64,000 nucleotides of DNA from Neurospora tetrasperma FGSC 2508 (taxonomy: Eukaryota > Ascomycota > Sordariomycetes > Sordariales > Sordariaceae). Under the pieces are notes generated by a model, which had not been told where the DNA came from, made no database searches, and saw nothing but the letters and a program-made list of their open reading frames with translations. The DNA is taken from assembly GCF_000213175.1 (NCBI RefSeq), contig NW_009799103.1, forward strand, positions 213,295 to 277,294. Direction: 5' to 3'. The translations under genes and the position numbers were made by a program. Position 1 is the stretch's first letter. The number at the start of each line of letters is the position of its first letter. Below are positions 31,361 to 43,447 of this stretch, in pieces.

Positions 31361-31938
31361 GATACCAACCATCGAGCGAATACAAAGTGAATTTCTCTGC
31401 AATCCAGTCGAGTTCTTGAAACATGTCCTCGTGGGTGTACATGTTATGCCTCTACATAGGTTTGGAAATCGAGAGAGAGAGAGAGAGAGAGGTAAGCATC
31501 TTTATCAAAGAATTAAAAGTGCCGCAGTCTTCCATCCCATCACCATTTTGATCCCAAAGTACTTATTGTTCCAGGGCCGGCCACCTAGATCGATTCCATC
31601 TCAGCCACAACTGCTTCCTATTGTTCTCGGCTACCCCTGAGCCCACCCAGCACTTTACTGTGTATGGCTCGACACAAACAATAGCAAGCACCGCCAAACA
31701 AAGACCCTCACAAAGCTACACCAGAGACGCTTCTCCCTTCGCATCCTATTACCACCGAAACCCGAATTACAAAAATGGCCCTCCTATTATACTATCACCA
31801 GTTGCCACCAGCCTTTTCGAATTGCTAATACCACTTCCTCCTCCAAAGGGCCGACCGTCTTTTTCCCCTTGGACCCTTTCCACCATGATCTGGTCAAATT
31901 GATTTGACAGTCAACAACTGCTGTCATTAACAGTCAAG
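31361..31938. other. Spacer between the PBDC1-type gene and the ABC transporter
   Basis: The two genes lie in tandem on the plus strand, so this 578-base spacer holds the 3' region of the first and the promoter of the second. A (ga)n microsatellite lies at 31474-31490. Short open frames show no protein features. Confidence 0.6.
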
Positions 31939-34900
31939 ATGAGCAGCTCAAAGCACGAAACGGAAAAGGGCGAGTCCATCGCTGTCCACATTGCGGCTCC
32001 CGCTCAACCAGCCCCCAAGCCCGTGAGATCGTCCTTCAAAAACCTCTTCGCCTTCACCCGCCCAGCCCATGTCTCACTCATGGTCACCGCTCTCTGCGGC
32101 TCAGCCGTCATTGCCGCCGGCCGTACCGCCTACGCTGTTCTTCTGGGCAAGATCTTTGAGGTCTGCACCTCTTACGGCGCAGGAATCATCGCCGCATCCG
32201 ACTTGCTTCACCAGGTCTCTCACTGGTGTCTGTACATGTTCCTCCTTGGAATCGGTATGTGGGTGGTTTGCAGCTTTGACGTTGCACTTTGGGTCATGGC
32301 CGGCGAGTTGCGCGCAAAGACGACCAGAGAGACTCTATTCTCGACCCTGCTCAACAAAAGTGCGGCTTGGTTCGATCTTCGTGAGCATGGCATGTCCAGC
32401 TTGATGACTGCCATCCAGACGTGAGTCCTCCCTTTCCCCCCTCTTGGGAGAAACACTACTTAACACACCCCCGGCAGACAAGCCCGCGAACTCCAAATGG
32501 GCACCTCCCAAGTGTTCGGCTTTCTAGTCTGCGACCTCCTCGTCTTTTTCTCGTGCATCATCGTCGCCCTGTACTACTCCTACAAGCTGACACTGGTCAT
32601 GCTCTCCACCGCTCTGCCGTCTGCCCTCATCCTCTGGCTCATCGCCCGCTTTCTCGACCCTGCCATCGCCGGCCAAAAGCGCGAACTGGCCGAGGCTGCT
32701 AAGCATGCAACGGCTGCCACGACCGCCATCGACCTCGTCAAGGCTTACAATGCGGCAGACCATGAGTCTTTCCATTTCATTTCGGCTGTGCGACGCTCGT
32801 CCAAATACTACACCCGTCAGGTGCTGTCCAACAATGGGCAGATGAGTTACATCAAGCTGTGGATGATGTCGCTCTTCGTTGTTGGTTTTTACTTTGCCGT
32901 CGTGCTCGTCAACCGGGAGGAACTGACCCCCGGAAACGCCTTGACGACCTTCTACTGCGCCCTCATCTCCTTCCAGTCCCTTCAAAACCTCGGCCCTCAA
33001 TGGATTATCCTAGCCAAAGGGATGGCAGCAGGCCAATCTCTTCAAGATCTCGTCCGCCAAGCTGATCCCGGTCAGACCAAAACTTGTCAAGAGCCTGGCG
33101 GCCTTCGACCCCCTACCTGTCAAGGCGACGTCACTCTCTCCAACATATCCTTCGCCTACCCGTCCTCACCCTCCAATTTGGTCCTCCAGCCTTCATCGTT
33201 TCACTTTCCACCCGGCTCTCTGACCTTCATCGTCGGTCGTTCCGGCTCTGGCAAGTCCACGCTCGGCAATCTGCTCGTCCGTTTCTATGAACCTTTGACA
33301 GGCCAAATCACTGTCGATGGACAACCCATCACACGACTCGACCTAGGATGGGTCAGACAGAACATTACCCTGATCCAGCAATCCAGCGTTTTCTTCAACG
33401 ATAGTCTATTCCAGAACGTCGCATTTGGAGGCTATCAGCCCGACCGCGTCACAGTGGAAGACGTCAAAGAAGCCTGCTCCATGGCCTTGCTACAAACCAC
33501 CGTTGCCGGAATGCCTCAAGGTCTAGACACGCAAATCGGACCTGGCGGTTATTCGCTCTCTGGCGGACAGCGTCAGCGCCTGGCTTTGGCGAGAGCCAAG
33601 ATCCGCGATCCGCCCGTGTTGATCCTCGATGAGATTACCTCTGGTTTGGACCCCGTGTCGAGGGGACTGATCATGGACGCTATCCGTATCTGGAGGAGGG
33701 GTAAAACAACAATCATCATCACGCACGAGGTGGGTTGTATAGGAGAGGGCGAGATGGTTTATGTTATGGAGGGCGGACGAGTCGTGCAACAAGGACATGG
33801 AAAGCAGTTGAGAGAGGAGAGAGAGGGGTTGTTTGCTGGGCTTGTTGCCTCGGCTGATCATGACGGTGGTGATCATGGAGAGGGTGCAGAGGACAGTGAG
33901 AAGGAGGAGAAGGAGGTAGAGAGCGAGTTGGAGGATATTCAAGAGCGTGAAGAAGAAGAGTCAGAGGAGGAGGTGATTGAAGAGGCTACCTACGTCCAGC
34001 TAGTTCGCGGCCTGAGTCTGCGTGGCCAGAGGGGAAGTATTGTCTTTCCCAGGTTAACGTTTGGTTATGACCCCTACTCTTCCGCGGACAACCAACAGTC
34101 ACGACCACTTTCACGATTGTTGGGCGCGGGCAGAGTACCAGTCCACCACCCCCACCCCCACGCAAACCCCGATCGCACTCGTGATGTCTCTCCCTTCTCA
34201 AAGCAAGACGACCGCAGACACAGCACCTCTTCCATCGAACTCATCACCCAAACCGGCCTCTCAGTCAAGAAAACCCGCGTGTCTAATGCCCGGCGGGCCC
34301 AGCACCCTGATCCGAAGGTGATCGAAGCTCAACTAAACGGAAGCCTGGATTCTCTTGAGCTCTTCTTCCTCGACAAGCTCGCCAACAAGAAACAAAGAGC
34401 TGGATTCCACAAGAAGCGTAGGAATAGCATGGCGTCTGTCGTTTCGGCTGCTTCCCACTCTTCCAATGCCCAGCCAAGCAACAAGCAGCGGCACTCGGTC
34501 AACAACCGCCTCCCTTCTTTATCGGCAATCCTCCGCACCGTCTGGCCCACTCTCGACCTGCGCTCCAAGCTCGAACTCTTTCTGGGTGTCTGTCTGGGTC
34601 TGGTAGTAGCAGCCGCCAACCCGCTTTTTTCATACGTCTTTGCGCAACTGCTCTCCTCCTTCTGGTCGTCTCCTTCCGCCCGACTCGCCGCCGGTTCCAA
34701 ATACGCAGGGATCCTCGCCGCCATTGCATGTGTCGACGCTCTCGCTACTTTTGGCAGCTATTACTTTTTAGAAAAGGTAGCAACAAAATGGGTCACCACC
34801 CTCCGCTCCGAAGCCATCACCCGCATTCTGGCGCAACCCAAATCGTGGTTTGACAAGAGCTCCCACAGCCCAGCCAAGATTGTAGCATGTTTGGATCGCA

Positions 34901-36849
34901 ACGCCGAAGAAATGCGCAAGCTAGTCGGCATGTTCCTCCCCATTCTGATTATCGTCTGCACAATGATTACCGTCGCCAACGTCTGGGCCTTGACTATCCA
35001 ATGGGACTTGACCCTCGTCACCCTCGCCGGTATCCCTGCCGCCGTCATCACCGGCCGTCTTAATGCTTTGTTCAGCGACAAATGGGAATCCCGCTGCGAC
35101 CAAGCTGCCTTGCGGACTGGACAAGTCCTCACCGAGACCTTCGGCAACATCAAAGTCGTCCGCGCTCTGACGCTCGAGGGGTGGTTTACGCGGAAATACG
35201 AAGACAAGACAAGCGAAGCGTACCAGCTCGGTTTAAGGAGGGCCACCTACGTCGGTCTCTTTTTCGGTCTCAACCAATCCATCGCGTACTACCTGACCGC
35301 CATGATATTCTACTACGGCGCCAAGATCTTATCCCAGGATCGCGCCTCGGTGACTGATTTGCTGCGCGTCATCAACCTCATCTTATTCAGTTTGGGAACC
35401 TGCGTCAACATGCTAGCCAACGTCCCGCAGATCGCCGCAGCAAAGGCAACAGCAACACAAATGCTCTACTTTGCCAACCTCTCCCACTCATCAAGCCACG
35501 AATCCCAAGGCTCTCAGCGCATCTCCAACCCTTTGCCCATCCGTATGCAAAACCTGCGCTTTGCTTACCCCTCGGCGCCCGATACTCTCGTCCTCCGCAA
35601 CCTCAACTTGACTATCAACCCCGGCACATGCACAGCAATCGTCGGTTCCAGCGGCTGCGGCAAATCAACCATTGCTTCTCTCTTACTTAACCTCTACCCG
35701 CCTTCTGTTTCTCCTTCTGCCCCCACCAATAATTCCTTAACCTTCAACTCCATCCCCTCCTCCCAAACACACACCCCCTCTCTCCGCTCTTGTGTGGCTT
35801 ACATCCCACAACACCCCTTCCTTTTACCCACCACCCTCCGCGAGAATATTCTCTATGGTCTCCCTGACTCTTCTCCGTTGCGGCTTCCTTCCCACTTCCA
35901 CTGTCTAGTTCACGCATGCCAATTAGCTTCCATCCACGACTTCATCATCTCCCTTCCCGCAGGGTACGACACCGTCGTCGGCGAGGGTAGCGGTCTACAA
36001 TTAAGTGGTGGACAAGCGCAGCGTGTCAGTATCGCGCGCACACTAGTGAGGAGTCCGAAAGTGGTGGTGGCTGATGAACCGACTGCTAGTTTGGATGCTG
36101 AGGGTGCAGAGGCCGTGAGGGAGGTTTTTGCTCGACTTGTTCATGGTAATCGGACCGGACTTGACGGTAGTTCTAAGGAAGGGAAAGACGAAAGCAAAAA
36201 AGAAGAAGAAATGGCAATCGTGGTAGTAACCCACTCCAAAGAAATGATGCGGATTGCCGATCGCGTGGTGATGATCGAGGGAGGGATGGTGGTTGAGGAA
36301 GGCGGGTATGACGAGTTGAGGAGAACAAAAGGGGGGAGGTTCGCGGGATTGGTTAGTGGAGGGGCTTGGGATGGTGGTCATGGTGCTGCTTCTTTGTCTG
36401 CCCGTGATCAACAGGAACAGGGGGGAAATCGAAGTCATCATCGAAGGAACGTAACTCTCACAACACTCAGTTCTTCCGACTGCGGTGGATCCCAGAGTGT
36501 AGAGGTAGGGGAGTCTTCGAGCTCTGGGCAGTACCAGTACGGGCGTCACGGGGGGAGATATCAAAATGGGCAAGATGGAGTCAGTGACGTAAGTGATGAG
36601 GATTTGGACCTGGAAGATGAAGAGAAGGTTGGGCCTTGGACTGGTGATGGTACTGATGCTGGTGCTGGTGCGGGTGCCGGTGCGGGTGTAAGGGTCAATG
36701 AAGAGGCGTTGCAGAGACTAGAGGGGACGTCTCCGGATTCTACGTCTAGCACTTCGTTGTCTTCTGCGAATCAGTCACCGGAGAGAGGCAGGAGAACAGA
36801 GAGGGGTGGGGATGGAGGTAGAAGTACTTGGGGTTGGAGGTTTGACTAG
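31939..36849 (+). CDS. Full-length ABC transporter, Ste6/ABCB type
   Basis: This is a membrane exporter of layout TMD-NBD-TMD-NBD, the architecture of the yeast a-factor exporter Ste6 and of MDR pumps. Exon 1 is 31939-32420 and exon 2 is 32478-36849. The 57-nt intron (gtgagt...ggcag) joins IQT to QARELQMGTSQVFG. The product is about 1617 residues. NBD1 has Walker A GRSGSGKST near residue 413, signature LSGGQRQRLALARA near 520, Walker B LILDEITSGLD near 540 and a switch ITHE. NBD2 has GSSGCGKST near 1215, LSGGQAQRVSIART near 1335, VVVADEPTASLD near 1355 and VVTHS. Both sites look competent for ATP hydrolysis. Acidic linkers of about 200 residues follow NBD1, and a Gly/Ser/Ala-rich tail follows NBD2. 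Long linkers and moderate divergence fit the Ste6 pheromone-exporter branch; a drug exporter is the alternative. No peptide pheromone gene is seen nearby. Confidence 0.9.
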
Positions 36850-37241
36850 GTGATCTTCTAAGTTCCTTTCTGGTGTTTAGAGGTATATATGCAGTGGTTG
36901 CAGGTTCCTTTGCTCCTTTGCTCCTTCTTCGCTTCTTGGTCTCATTTTTCGTGGTACATATCTTACACTAGGAAGCCAAATAGTTCAAGACCATAGTTTG
37001 CTTTTCCTATCACATCTCGTTCATACCTAGGTAGGTGAAGATAAGTTATCGATGAACATTTCTGACTTAACCCCAAGTAATCTTATAAACAATGTTTATT
37101 ACCATGTAATCCAAAAACAAAAGAAGTACATAAGGGGCGAGCAGACGTATATACTTTGATAATCAGAGAGAAGCACAAGCCATCATCCATCGCCAGAAAC
37201 GCAAAAAAAAAACAAAAAGAGAACTCAACGTCCATAACACT
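36850..37241. other. Spacer after the ABC transporter
   Basis: This is the 3' region of the ABC gene and the 3' flank of the minus-strand tRNA-Arg. It contains a palindromic cctaggtagg motif at 37025-37037 and A runs at 37203-37216, which on the minus strand give the Pol III terminator of the tRNA. Confidence 0.6.
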
Positions 37242-37313
37242 CGATCCACCCAGGGGTCGAACCTGGAACCTCCTGATTCGTAGTCAGACGCTCTGCCATT
37301 GAGCCAGCGGACC
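37242..37313 (-). tRNA. tRNA-Arg (anticodon ACG)
   Basis: The minus strand begins ggtccgctggctcaatgg and folds as a 72-nt cloverleaf. The acceptor stem pairs ggtccgc with gtggatc (two G-T pairs). The D arm is ggctcaatggcagagc. The anticodon stem tctga/tcagg encloses loop ctacgaa, giving anticodon ACG. The T arm ccagg-ttcgacc-cctgg has a perfect five-pair stem. There is no intron. Long T runs follow on the minus strand. Confidence 0.95.
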
Positions 37314-38383
37314 TTTTTTTCTTATTCTTTCCTTTCCTTATCCCTCCTCATTACCCCGTTCCTAGTCCTGTCCCAATGGTGGCGAGGATGTTGTTGTTGT
37401 GTTTCGAACAAAAAAAAAAAAACTTTCTTTCCGATTTTCGTTCCCGAACTTTTTTTTCTATCAGCAGGGGTGTTCAGCAGGGTTATAGTGGAACAAGTCC
37501 ACTGAGTCCACTGATCTGCGCTACAAGAATTTTTACAATCTTTACATTGAAATTCCGCAGTGGAGACAAGTGCTAGAGGTCCAGGTACGAGCGCCGGGCG
37601 GGCCTTCCGGATATTGGAGGGCACCTCCACGGCCGGCGGGGTGGTAATGATATTTGGAACCCACTTCGGTGCCGGAGCCGGATGGGGTGCGGATGGGGTA
37701 CTGATGGGATACTGATGGGATACGGAAGAGGTCCGGTGTACGCAGTACGATACGTGTGAATGGTCGTAATCATGAACATAATCAGTAATCGAATACCATT
37801 TGCGTTAGGAACGGCTGTTTCAAGACTTTGATGAGGTGTTCGTGACGTGGAAACATGTCGGCTAGAGTCCATTAGGAATGCTTTTATCCAGGATGGAACA
37901 TGCATTGAGGTTAGGTACGTTAAAGGAAGAATTGCGTGAATGAGTTATCCAAAGAAGTAGGGTACTGACTGGGGTGATGTGTTTGGATTATTCTTACAAC
38001 CATTTCACATATTCATCATCGTGAGTGATGGAATGCCTGAAAGCAAGTGGCCATTTACTTGACATTATTCTATTATGATTTTTGCGACTATATTTCATGA
38101 TTAGGACCCATTAGCAGGGTCTAAATACCGGAAGAGCAAGCTGGCTTCCGGTGCCCTTCTCATCGTTCAGGACGTGCTGATTTCATATCACTCATGACCG
38201 CTTGTCGTCCAGTCCAGGAGCCATATCATTCCCTTTTCCAACGGTTCCCTTTTCCGACAGTCATTACCTTTCATCTCCCATTACCGCACGTAAAAAAGCT
38301 GGGGGTATATCCACCACTCAACACTCCTTTTCTCCTCTGGCAGCCACGTGCCATCATATCTCATGTGCATGCCATCCAATCCT
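37314..38383. other. Spacer between tRNA-Arg and the MFS gene
   Basis: No gene is supported. T-rich stretches stand at 37409-37460, and an imperfect tandem repeat of about 12 bases (gatggggtactg / gatgggatactg) lies at 37680-37722. The right end is the likely 3' untranslated region of the minus-strand MFS gene. Confidence 0.55.
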
Positions 38384-40440
38384 TCATGACTTTTCCAATT
38401 GCTGTACACACCCTTGTTAGCCAACCATTCATAACAGCAACCTCACGGATAACAAAAAGGAAAAAAAAAAAAAAAACTCACCAAAGCAAACCGACTCCTC
38501 CCCCTAACCCAACTCCCACACCAAACCAACACCCACGGCACAGCCGTCAACCCCACCGCCACGCCTCCCAAGATGGCGCCCGCCCGTCCCTCTCCCAGAT
38601 TCGTAAACAACGGCGCCGTCACCAGCGGAAACACACCTCCCAAAATATTCCTACAAAAACTCTGTGCCGCCAGCGCCGAGCTCGCATACCGATGATACGT
38701 ATCAGCCAGGTAATTGAACACAGCCAAGTAAACAGACAAAATACCCATAGTGGCAATACCGATGCCGATGGTGGGCGCGATCCAGTGATAGTATGGACGG
38801 GCAGTGAAGCCAAAGATGAAGAGGCCGACGGGCAAAAAGGTGGCGGTCAGGCAGGTAAAGTAGAGGCGGGCTTCGGGGGAGTTAGTGGGGAAGTGGGTGC
38901 GGAGGAAGGGCCAGATGGGGTTCTCTTTTGTGGTGGTGGTAGAGTCGGAGGGGGTCTTTGGTTCGTCGGAGGAGTAGGGAAGGGCGTTGGGGCCTTCGGT
39001 GTCGGAGGCCGAGGTCTCCTCGGTGGAAGATGAGGTAACAGGAGCAGCTGCCCTCCACTTGGGATGATGCAACATCTTTTCTTGCCAGATACCCATAGCG
39101 GTAGCGAGGATGGCGCCGACGATCATGGCGACAAAGATACGGCCTCCTTGCTCAATGTTCCAACCGTACTGTCGGCGAAAGACAAGCGGGATGGAACCAA
39201 AGGTGAGGTAAAGCACGCCCCAGGCAAAGGCGGCCCAGAGGGAGAAGAAGAAGACGACGGGCTCGGTGAAGAGGAGGTGGAAAGGGCGGTAGACGGAGGT
39301 GCCGATCATGGTGGTGAGAGAACCGCGTTCTTCGTCTTCTTTGACTTTCCACCTGATACGCTGGAGCGTTTTCGTTCCAGGAGATGATGGCCCCTTTTCC
39401 TCATCATCCGCATCCGCATTTCCGTTGTCGCCTTCTTCTTCTTCTTCGTCAACCCAAACGCCATAAAACCCCTTTTCCTCCAACTGCTCATACCACCGAT
39501 TCAACGCCTTGGCCTTCCTGCTCAACAAGACACTCCCTCTACTCTCCTTGAAAAACACCATCAGCGCCACCATCAACGCCCCGCCAAGAATAACCTGATG
39601 CCAAAAGATCCACTTCCACTTGGCCCCGTTCCCCTCCTCGATATTCCCATCTGCATCCGTCCCCCACCGCTCCGTCATGTACGCACTCACCAACGGCCCC
39701 AGTCCCGTGCCGCACAGCACCGCCCCACTAAACAGCGCCATGGGCGTGTTCCTTTCTGCCGTAGGCCAAATATCCGCAATCACACCGCCGACCATGGTCG
39801 AGAAAACCGACGCGCCCACGCCCAAGAAAAACCGAGCGATCAGCATCCCCTCCAAGGTTTCTACTACGCCGCAGACCACTTGGAAAATGACAAACATGAT
39901 GCCGGCGGCGACGAAGACGGGTTGGCGACCGTTCATTTCGGAAAAGGGCGCGAGGAACATGGGTGCCAGAGCGAAGCCGAGACAGAAAGTGGAGATGCCT
40001 CCTAGGATGGCGGTAGAGCTGTGTGCGTGCGCGAGGTCTTGGAGGAGGAGTTTTTGAGGAGGGGAGTAGGCGCCGGCGGTGTAGGCGGTCAGGAAAGTGG
40101 CGATGCAGGAGAGGGTGAGCATGGTGATTTTGACGGAGGTCGACCAGAGGATGGGGTTGGTGAAGGGTTTGAGGTTGGGAGGTGGGGGGACGTCATTTTG
40201 GGGTGTGGTTGAACCGGAGGATTGGTGGGTGGTGTTGGCGGAGGGCGGGAGGATGGCAAAGGTTAGGTAGAGATGGGTGATTTCCGTGTTGGCGTCTAGT
40301 AATTGGGTGTTTGATGGTAAAGTACCCGAAGCTGGGACTGTGGCGGGGTGTGGTGCGAGCACGGGAGATCGGTTGTCTTCGGAGCGCCATGAGGGAGGTG
40401 CCGTGTCCGGGGCCGTGTGTCCGGGGGTTGGATCTGCCAT
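38384..40440 (-). CDS. MFS transporter, DHA1 drug/polyamine type
   Basis: This is a major-facilitator antiporter of the plasma or vacuolar membrane, of the kind that exports drugs or polyamines with proton exchange. Exon 1 is 40440-38482. I propose an 80-nt last intron (gtgagt donor, gctaac branch point, gtacag acceptor) to a six-codon exon at 38401-38384, giving 658 residues ending RFALQLEKS. Without splicing the frame runs to 38443 and ends in an unlikely poly-Phe tail. Residues 1-95 are a Pro/Thr-rich cytosolic head. Twelve membrane segments follow. Motifs include NGRQPVFVAAGIMF (loop 2-3), ARFFLGVGASVFSTMVGGVI, ADIWPTAERNTPMALF and WKWIFWHQVILGG. A long acidic central loop carries Glu/Asp runs, and a second Ser/Thr-rich insert lies between segments 8 and 9. 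The substrate cannot be told from sequence. Confidence 0.85.
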
Positions 40441-40444
40441 GATG

Positions 40445-40481
40445 GATGCTGATGCTGATGCTGATGTTGATGTTGATGCTG
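40445..40481. repeat. Hexanucleotide repeat just before the MFS start
   Basis: About six units of gatgct or gatgtt stand in tandem and end four bases upstream of the MFS ATG on the minus strand, so they are part of its 5' leader (there read as agcatc units). Units differ by single c/t changes. Confidence 0.85.
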
Positions 40482-42128
40482 TGTCGAGTCGAGAGTGTTT
40501 GGCAGGTCAACCTTTTTGTTTCTTTCCAGCCAAGTGAGACAGGATGTGCCGTCAAAAGAATCCTTTACCGACTCCAACAAGAAGAAGAAGAAGGAGAAGA
40601 AGAAGAAAAGAAAGGGGGACCGTCAACAAAAACACGTCAACCGTCGAAGCGTTCCATATGTAGGAGGTGAAGGATAATAAGTAAAGTGAAGACTTTTTTC
40701 AAAGGCGGTCAACCCAGACCAGGGCATAGGATCAAACGGTCCGAGAGATATGGAATCAGAATTGTAGAAGGAAAAAAAGATGGATCCAAGATGGTGATAT
40801 CGCGGCTCCAAGAGGAGTCAGTCTTGTCCCCCTCCTTCTCCATCCCTCCGAATTCCGGCAATAAAAGCGGAAACAAAGGGAAAATCCTTTCCTCTCTCTC
40901 GTCTTCACTGAAGGAACCGACGCCTCTCTTGCAGGCATTCCCCGAGGCCAAGACTTTGATATGGCAAAGGACTTGGCTGCTTGGCGCCATGTAACTTGAC
41001 GCTGCATGGTTGACTGGACACTATCATCACTAGTGGACACTAACAGATAAAATACACAGTATGGAGTGTAATATGTAAGGCTGGGACTGGGCTGTTTGGG
41101 CTTGGCTGTCCACATGGTTACCCGTCCGACCTGGTTTAGCTAGATCCACCGTCTGTTATTGTTGAGGGCCGAGGCCGAGATGCCGTTCGTTGACTCTACT
41201 TACTAATGTTTTTTTTTACTTACTAATGTTGACGTTTGGATAGAATCAGATGACGATACTACCTCGAAGAGAGATCCACAGGCTTCACTACGTCGACTGT
41301 GTCACGGATCGCCAGAGGAACGGTGAGGTTATTCCCGAAGCCACTTTGACTTGGCACACGTTTGGCTGCCATGATTGGGTTACCCGGCATGTCTTTGTCT
41401 GCCGTAGGTATGCAGTTCCCGTTGCCAGATGGGAATTGCTGACAGACATTTGATGGCCAATACCCGGGGCTAGTGTAGTGTTGTTTTGGCCTTGTGACAC
41501 TGTTTTTGGAGGGTTGAATCTGGAATATGATTTATGGGAAAAGGCAATGGGGTCAAGGGAGATACTAAGATGGATCTTGATTCACAATGTTTTCCAGATG
41601 TGGTGAAAAAGGGAATATCCCGATAGGTGTAACGCAAGCGCCCTGACGTGGACACTCACTAACAGACCAACCCAATGTAACCGCACATTTTCTCCACCGA
41701 TCAGTTAACCCCGATTATTCCCAGGTCCACTGTAAGCAATTCTCCTCAGCGGGCCGATCATGGCTCGAAACACCGGCAAACGTTTCCATGTCAGCGGAAC
41801 ATTCCGACCTTCGTGCCGACAAGGAACCCAACAACAACCTGCGTCACGACATCGACATGGCTTCGGACGCGCTCCACTACCATACACTACCGTATCCCGT
41901 TTCCGACTTGGCATATCATGTACATAGTATCACGAGGACTTGAAGCTGGTCTTGTGTGCGACTCGGCCTTGATAGGATGGTGCCCCGATACGCGACAGAC
42001 AAGGCGACACATCGACGCCCGCCCTACACGAGCGAGCAAGCGAGCACAACATCAGACAACCCCCCCGAGACCCTTTCAATGCCGATCCAAACCGATATTT
42101 GTGTGTGTACATCCCGACGGGAGACACC
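40482..42128. other. Spacer between the MFS and esterase genes
   Basis: This 1.65 kb contains the MFS promoter on the left and the 3' region of the esterase on the right. Open frames near 40709-41115 and 41813-42496 lack protein features; the latter overlaps the esterase gene antisense. A short direct duplication (acttactaatgtt) occurs at 41198-41231 around a T run. Nothing else is seen. Confidence 0.55.
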
Positions 42129-43313
42129 CTACGACAAAGCCGGCACATCCCACGGCGCCCAACTCTTCAAATCCACCTTGGCCGAGCTCCTCTCCACCGC
42201 TCCCGGCGCCGTCCCCGACTTCAGCAAGAAATAATCAATATAGCTCGTCAGCTCGCTCTGCTGACTACTCGGGAACTGACAATGACCATGTCCCCCGACC
42301 AGCGAAAATCCCATGTAATTCGGCACCCCATACGCCTTATAGATCAGCCGGCCCGCCTGCATGCACGCCGTCGTCGACACGGGGCCCAACCAATCGATAT
42401 CGTTTTCAAATGCAATCAAGCCCCTCGGCACCGTCAGCGCCGCCAGCATGTGGTGGTCCGCGGGGATATTCGTCGTCTGCCGCGTGTACGCGTTGAAAGC
42501 GGGCGAGAACCACACGTTTTCCGTGACGATCTGCGACGCTGTCTGGATATTCTTCCCTGCGGATTTCTCAGAGTCGCTGATGCGCCAGCAGGCTGCGCCG
42601 CCTGACCCGGATTCCTGCGGGATGGTGAGAGCGATGCGGTCGACGAGGGCACCTGCCACGAAAGCACCCTTGCCGTTGCGGCTGCAGCCTGTGACGCCGA
42701 GGCGTTTCGGGTCGATGCCTGAAGTGGATTGGACTTGTTCAAGTGCGTCGACGAGGCGGTCTACCCCCCATGCCCAGGCTGTCAGGGCGCCGGCCGAGTG
42801 CGAGCTGCCGAACAGCGTGTAGAACTTGCCCTTGCCGCGCGAGGAGGTGCCGGATTGTTGGGCAAAGTCGTCGTTGGGGAAGGTGATGGTGGCTACGGTG
42901 CTGGGAATCGGGATCGAGATGCCGCCGATGCCGATGATGGCTGGGAAGGGACCGCTGCCCGAGGAGGGCTTCTTGATGGAGGCTGTGAAGGATACGGTTT
43001 GGCTGCCTACGGTGATGCGCACCGTTAGGGTGTTGCCGGAGAGGGAGCCCTCGACCTTGTCGGGCTTGCCGGGGTAGGTGCCGAGTTCGTATTGTTGGAG
43101 AATCTTGGAGATCTCGGCCTTGCGGCAGTCAAAGTCGGCTTTGGTCGTGATCTTTTGTCCGCCTGCGGTGGTGAATGGGTCGGGAAGCTTGGAGACGGCT
43201 GCGGTCGGGTAGTTGCCGGCCACGGAACATTGGCGCTCAAGGATTTGAGAAGCCGGGGCGGCAACGGCAAAGGCCGCGCTGGCGAGCAAGAGGGCCGGGG
43301 TAAGGTGGACCAT
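42129..43313 (-). CDS. Secreted glucuronoyl methylesterase, CE15 family
   Basis: CE15 esterases cut the ester between 4-O-methylglucuronic acid of xylan and lignin alcohols, helping to separate lignin from hemicellulose outside the cell. It is one exon of 394 residues. Residues 1-19 are a signal peptide (MVHLTPALLLASAAFAVAA). The nucleophile motif GCSRNGKGA places the catalytic serine at residue 211. The acid is likely Glu234 in IPQESGSGGAACWR, and the catalytic histidine is likely His344 in GGHGHCQFP. Other family hallmarks are ENVWFSPAFNAY, PADHHMLAAL and ENDIDWLGPVS. There is no carbohydrate-binding module or linker, unlike Cip2 of Trichoderma. From memory, N. crassa has a biochemically characterised CE15 enzyme of this single-domain form. 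One CreA-type gtggag site lies within 30 bases upstream. A poly-T tract and gap follow, so the promoter is largely missing. Confidence 0.95.
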   Translation of the reverse strand: MVHLTPALLLASAAFAVAAPASQILERQCSVAGNYPTAAVSKLPDPFTTAGGQKITTKADFDCRKAEISKILQQYELGTYPGKPDKVEGSLSGNTLTVRITVGSQTVSFTASIKKPSSGSGPFPAIIGIGGISIPIPSTVATITFPNDDFAQQSGTSSRGKGKFYTLFGSSHSAGALTAWAWGVDRLVDALEQVQSTSGIDPKRLGVTGCSRNGKGAFVAGALVDRIALTIPQESGSGGAACWRISDSEKSAGKNIQTASQIVTENVWFSPAFNAYTRQTTNIPADHHMLAALTVPRGLIAFENDIDWLGPVSTTACMQAGRLIYKAYGVPNYMGFSLVGGHGHCQFPSSQQSELTSYIDYFLLKSGTAPGAVERSSAKVDLKSWAPWDVPALS

Positions 43314-43378
43314 GGTGACTGCTTGATGAGGTGTGGAGGTGGGAGACGAGTGTTTCCGACCTCACTCCCGTCTTATTT

Positions 43379-43381
<3 letters not shown>

Positions 43382-43438
<57 letters not shown>
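43382..43438. repeat. Poly-T tract upstream of the esterase
   Basis: An uninterrupted run of about 57 T lies 68 bases upstream of the esterase ATG and ends nine bases before an assembly gap, which resumes at 44088 with a second T run of 11. The run length is doubtful because homopolymers are miscounted in sequencing. Confidence 0.9.
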
Positions 43439-43447
43439 CTTCTACGT

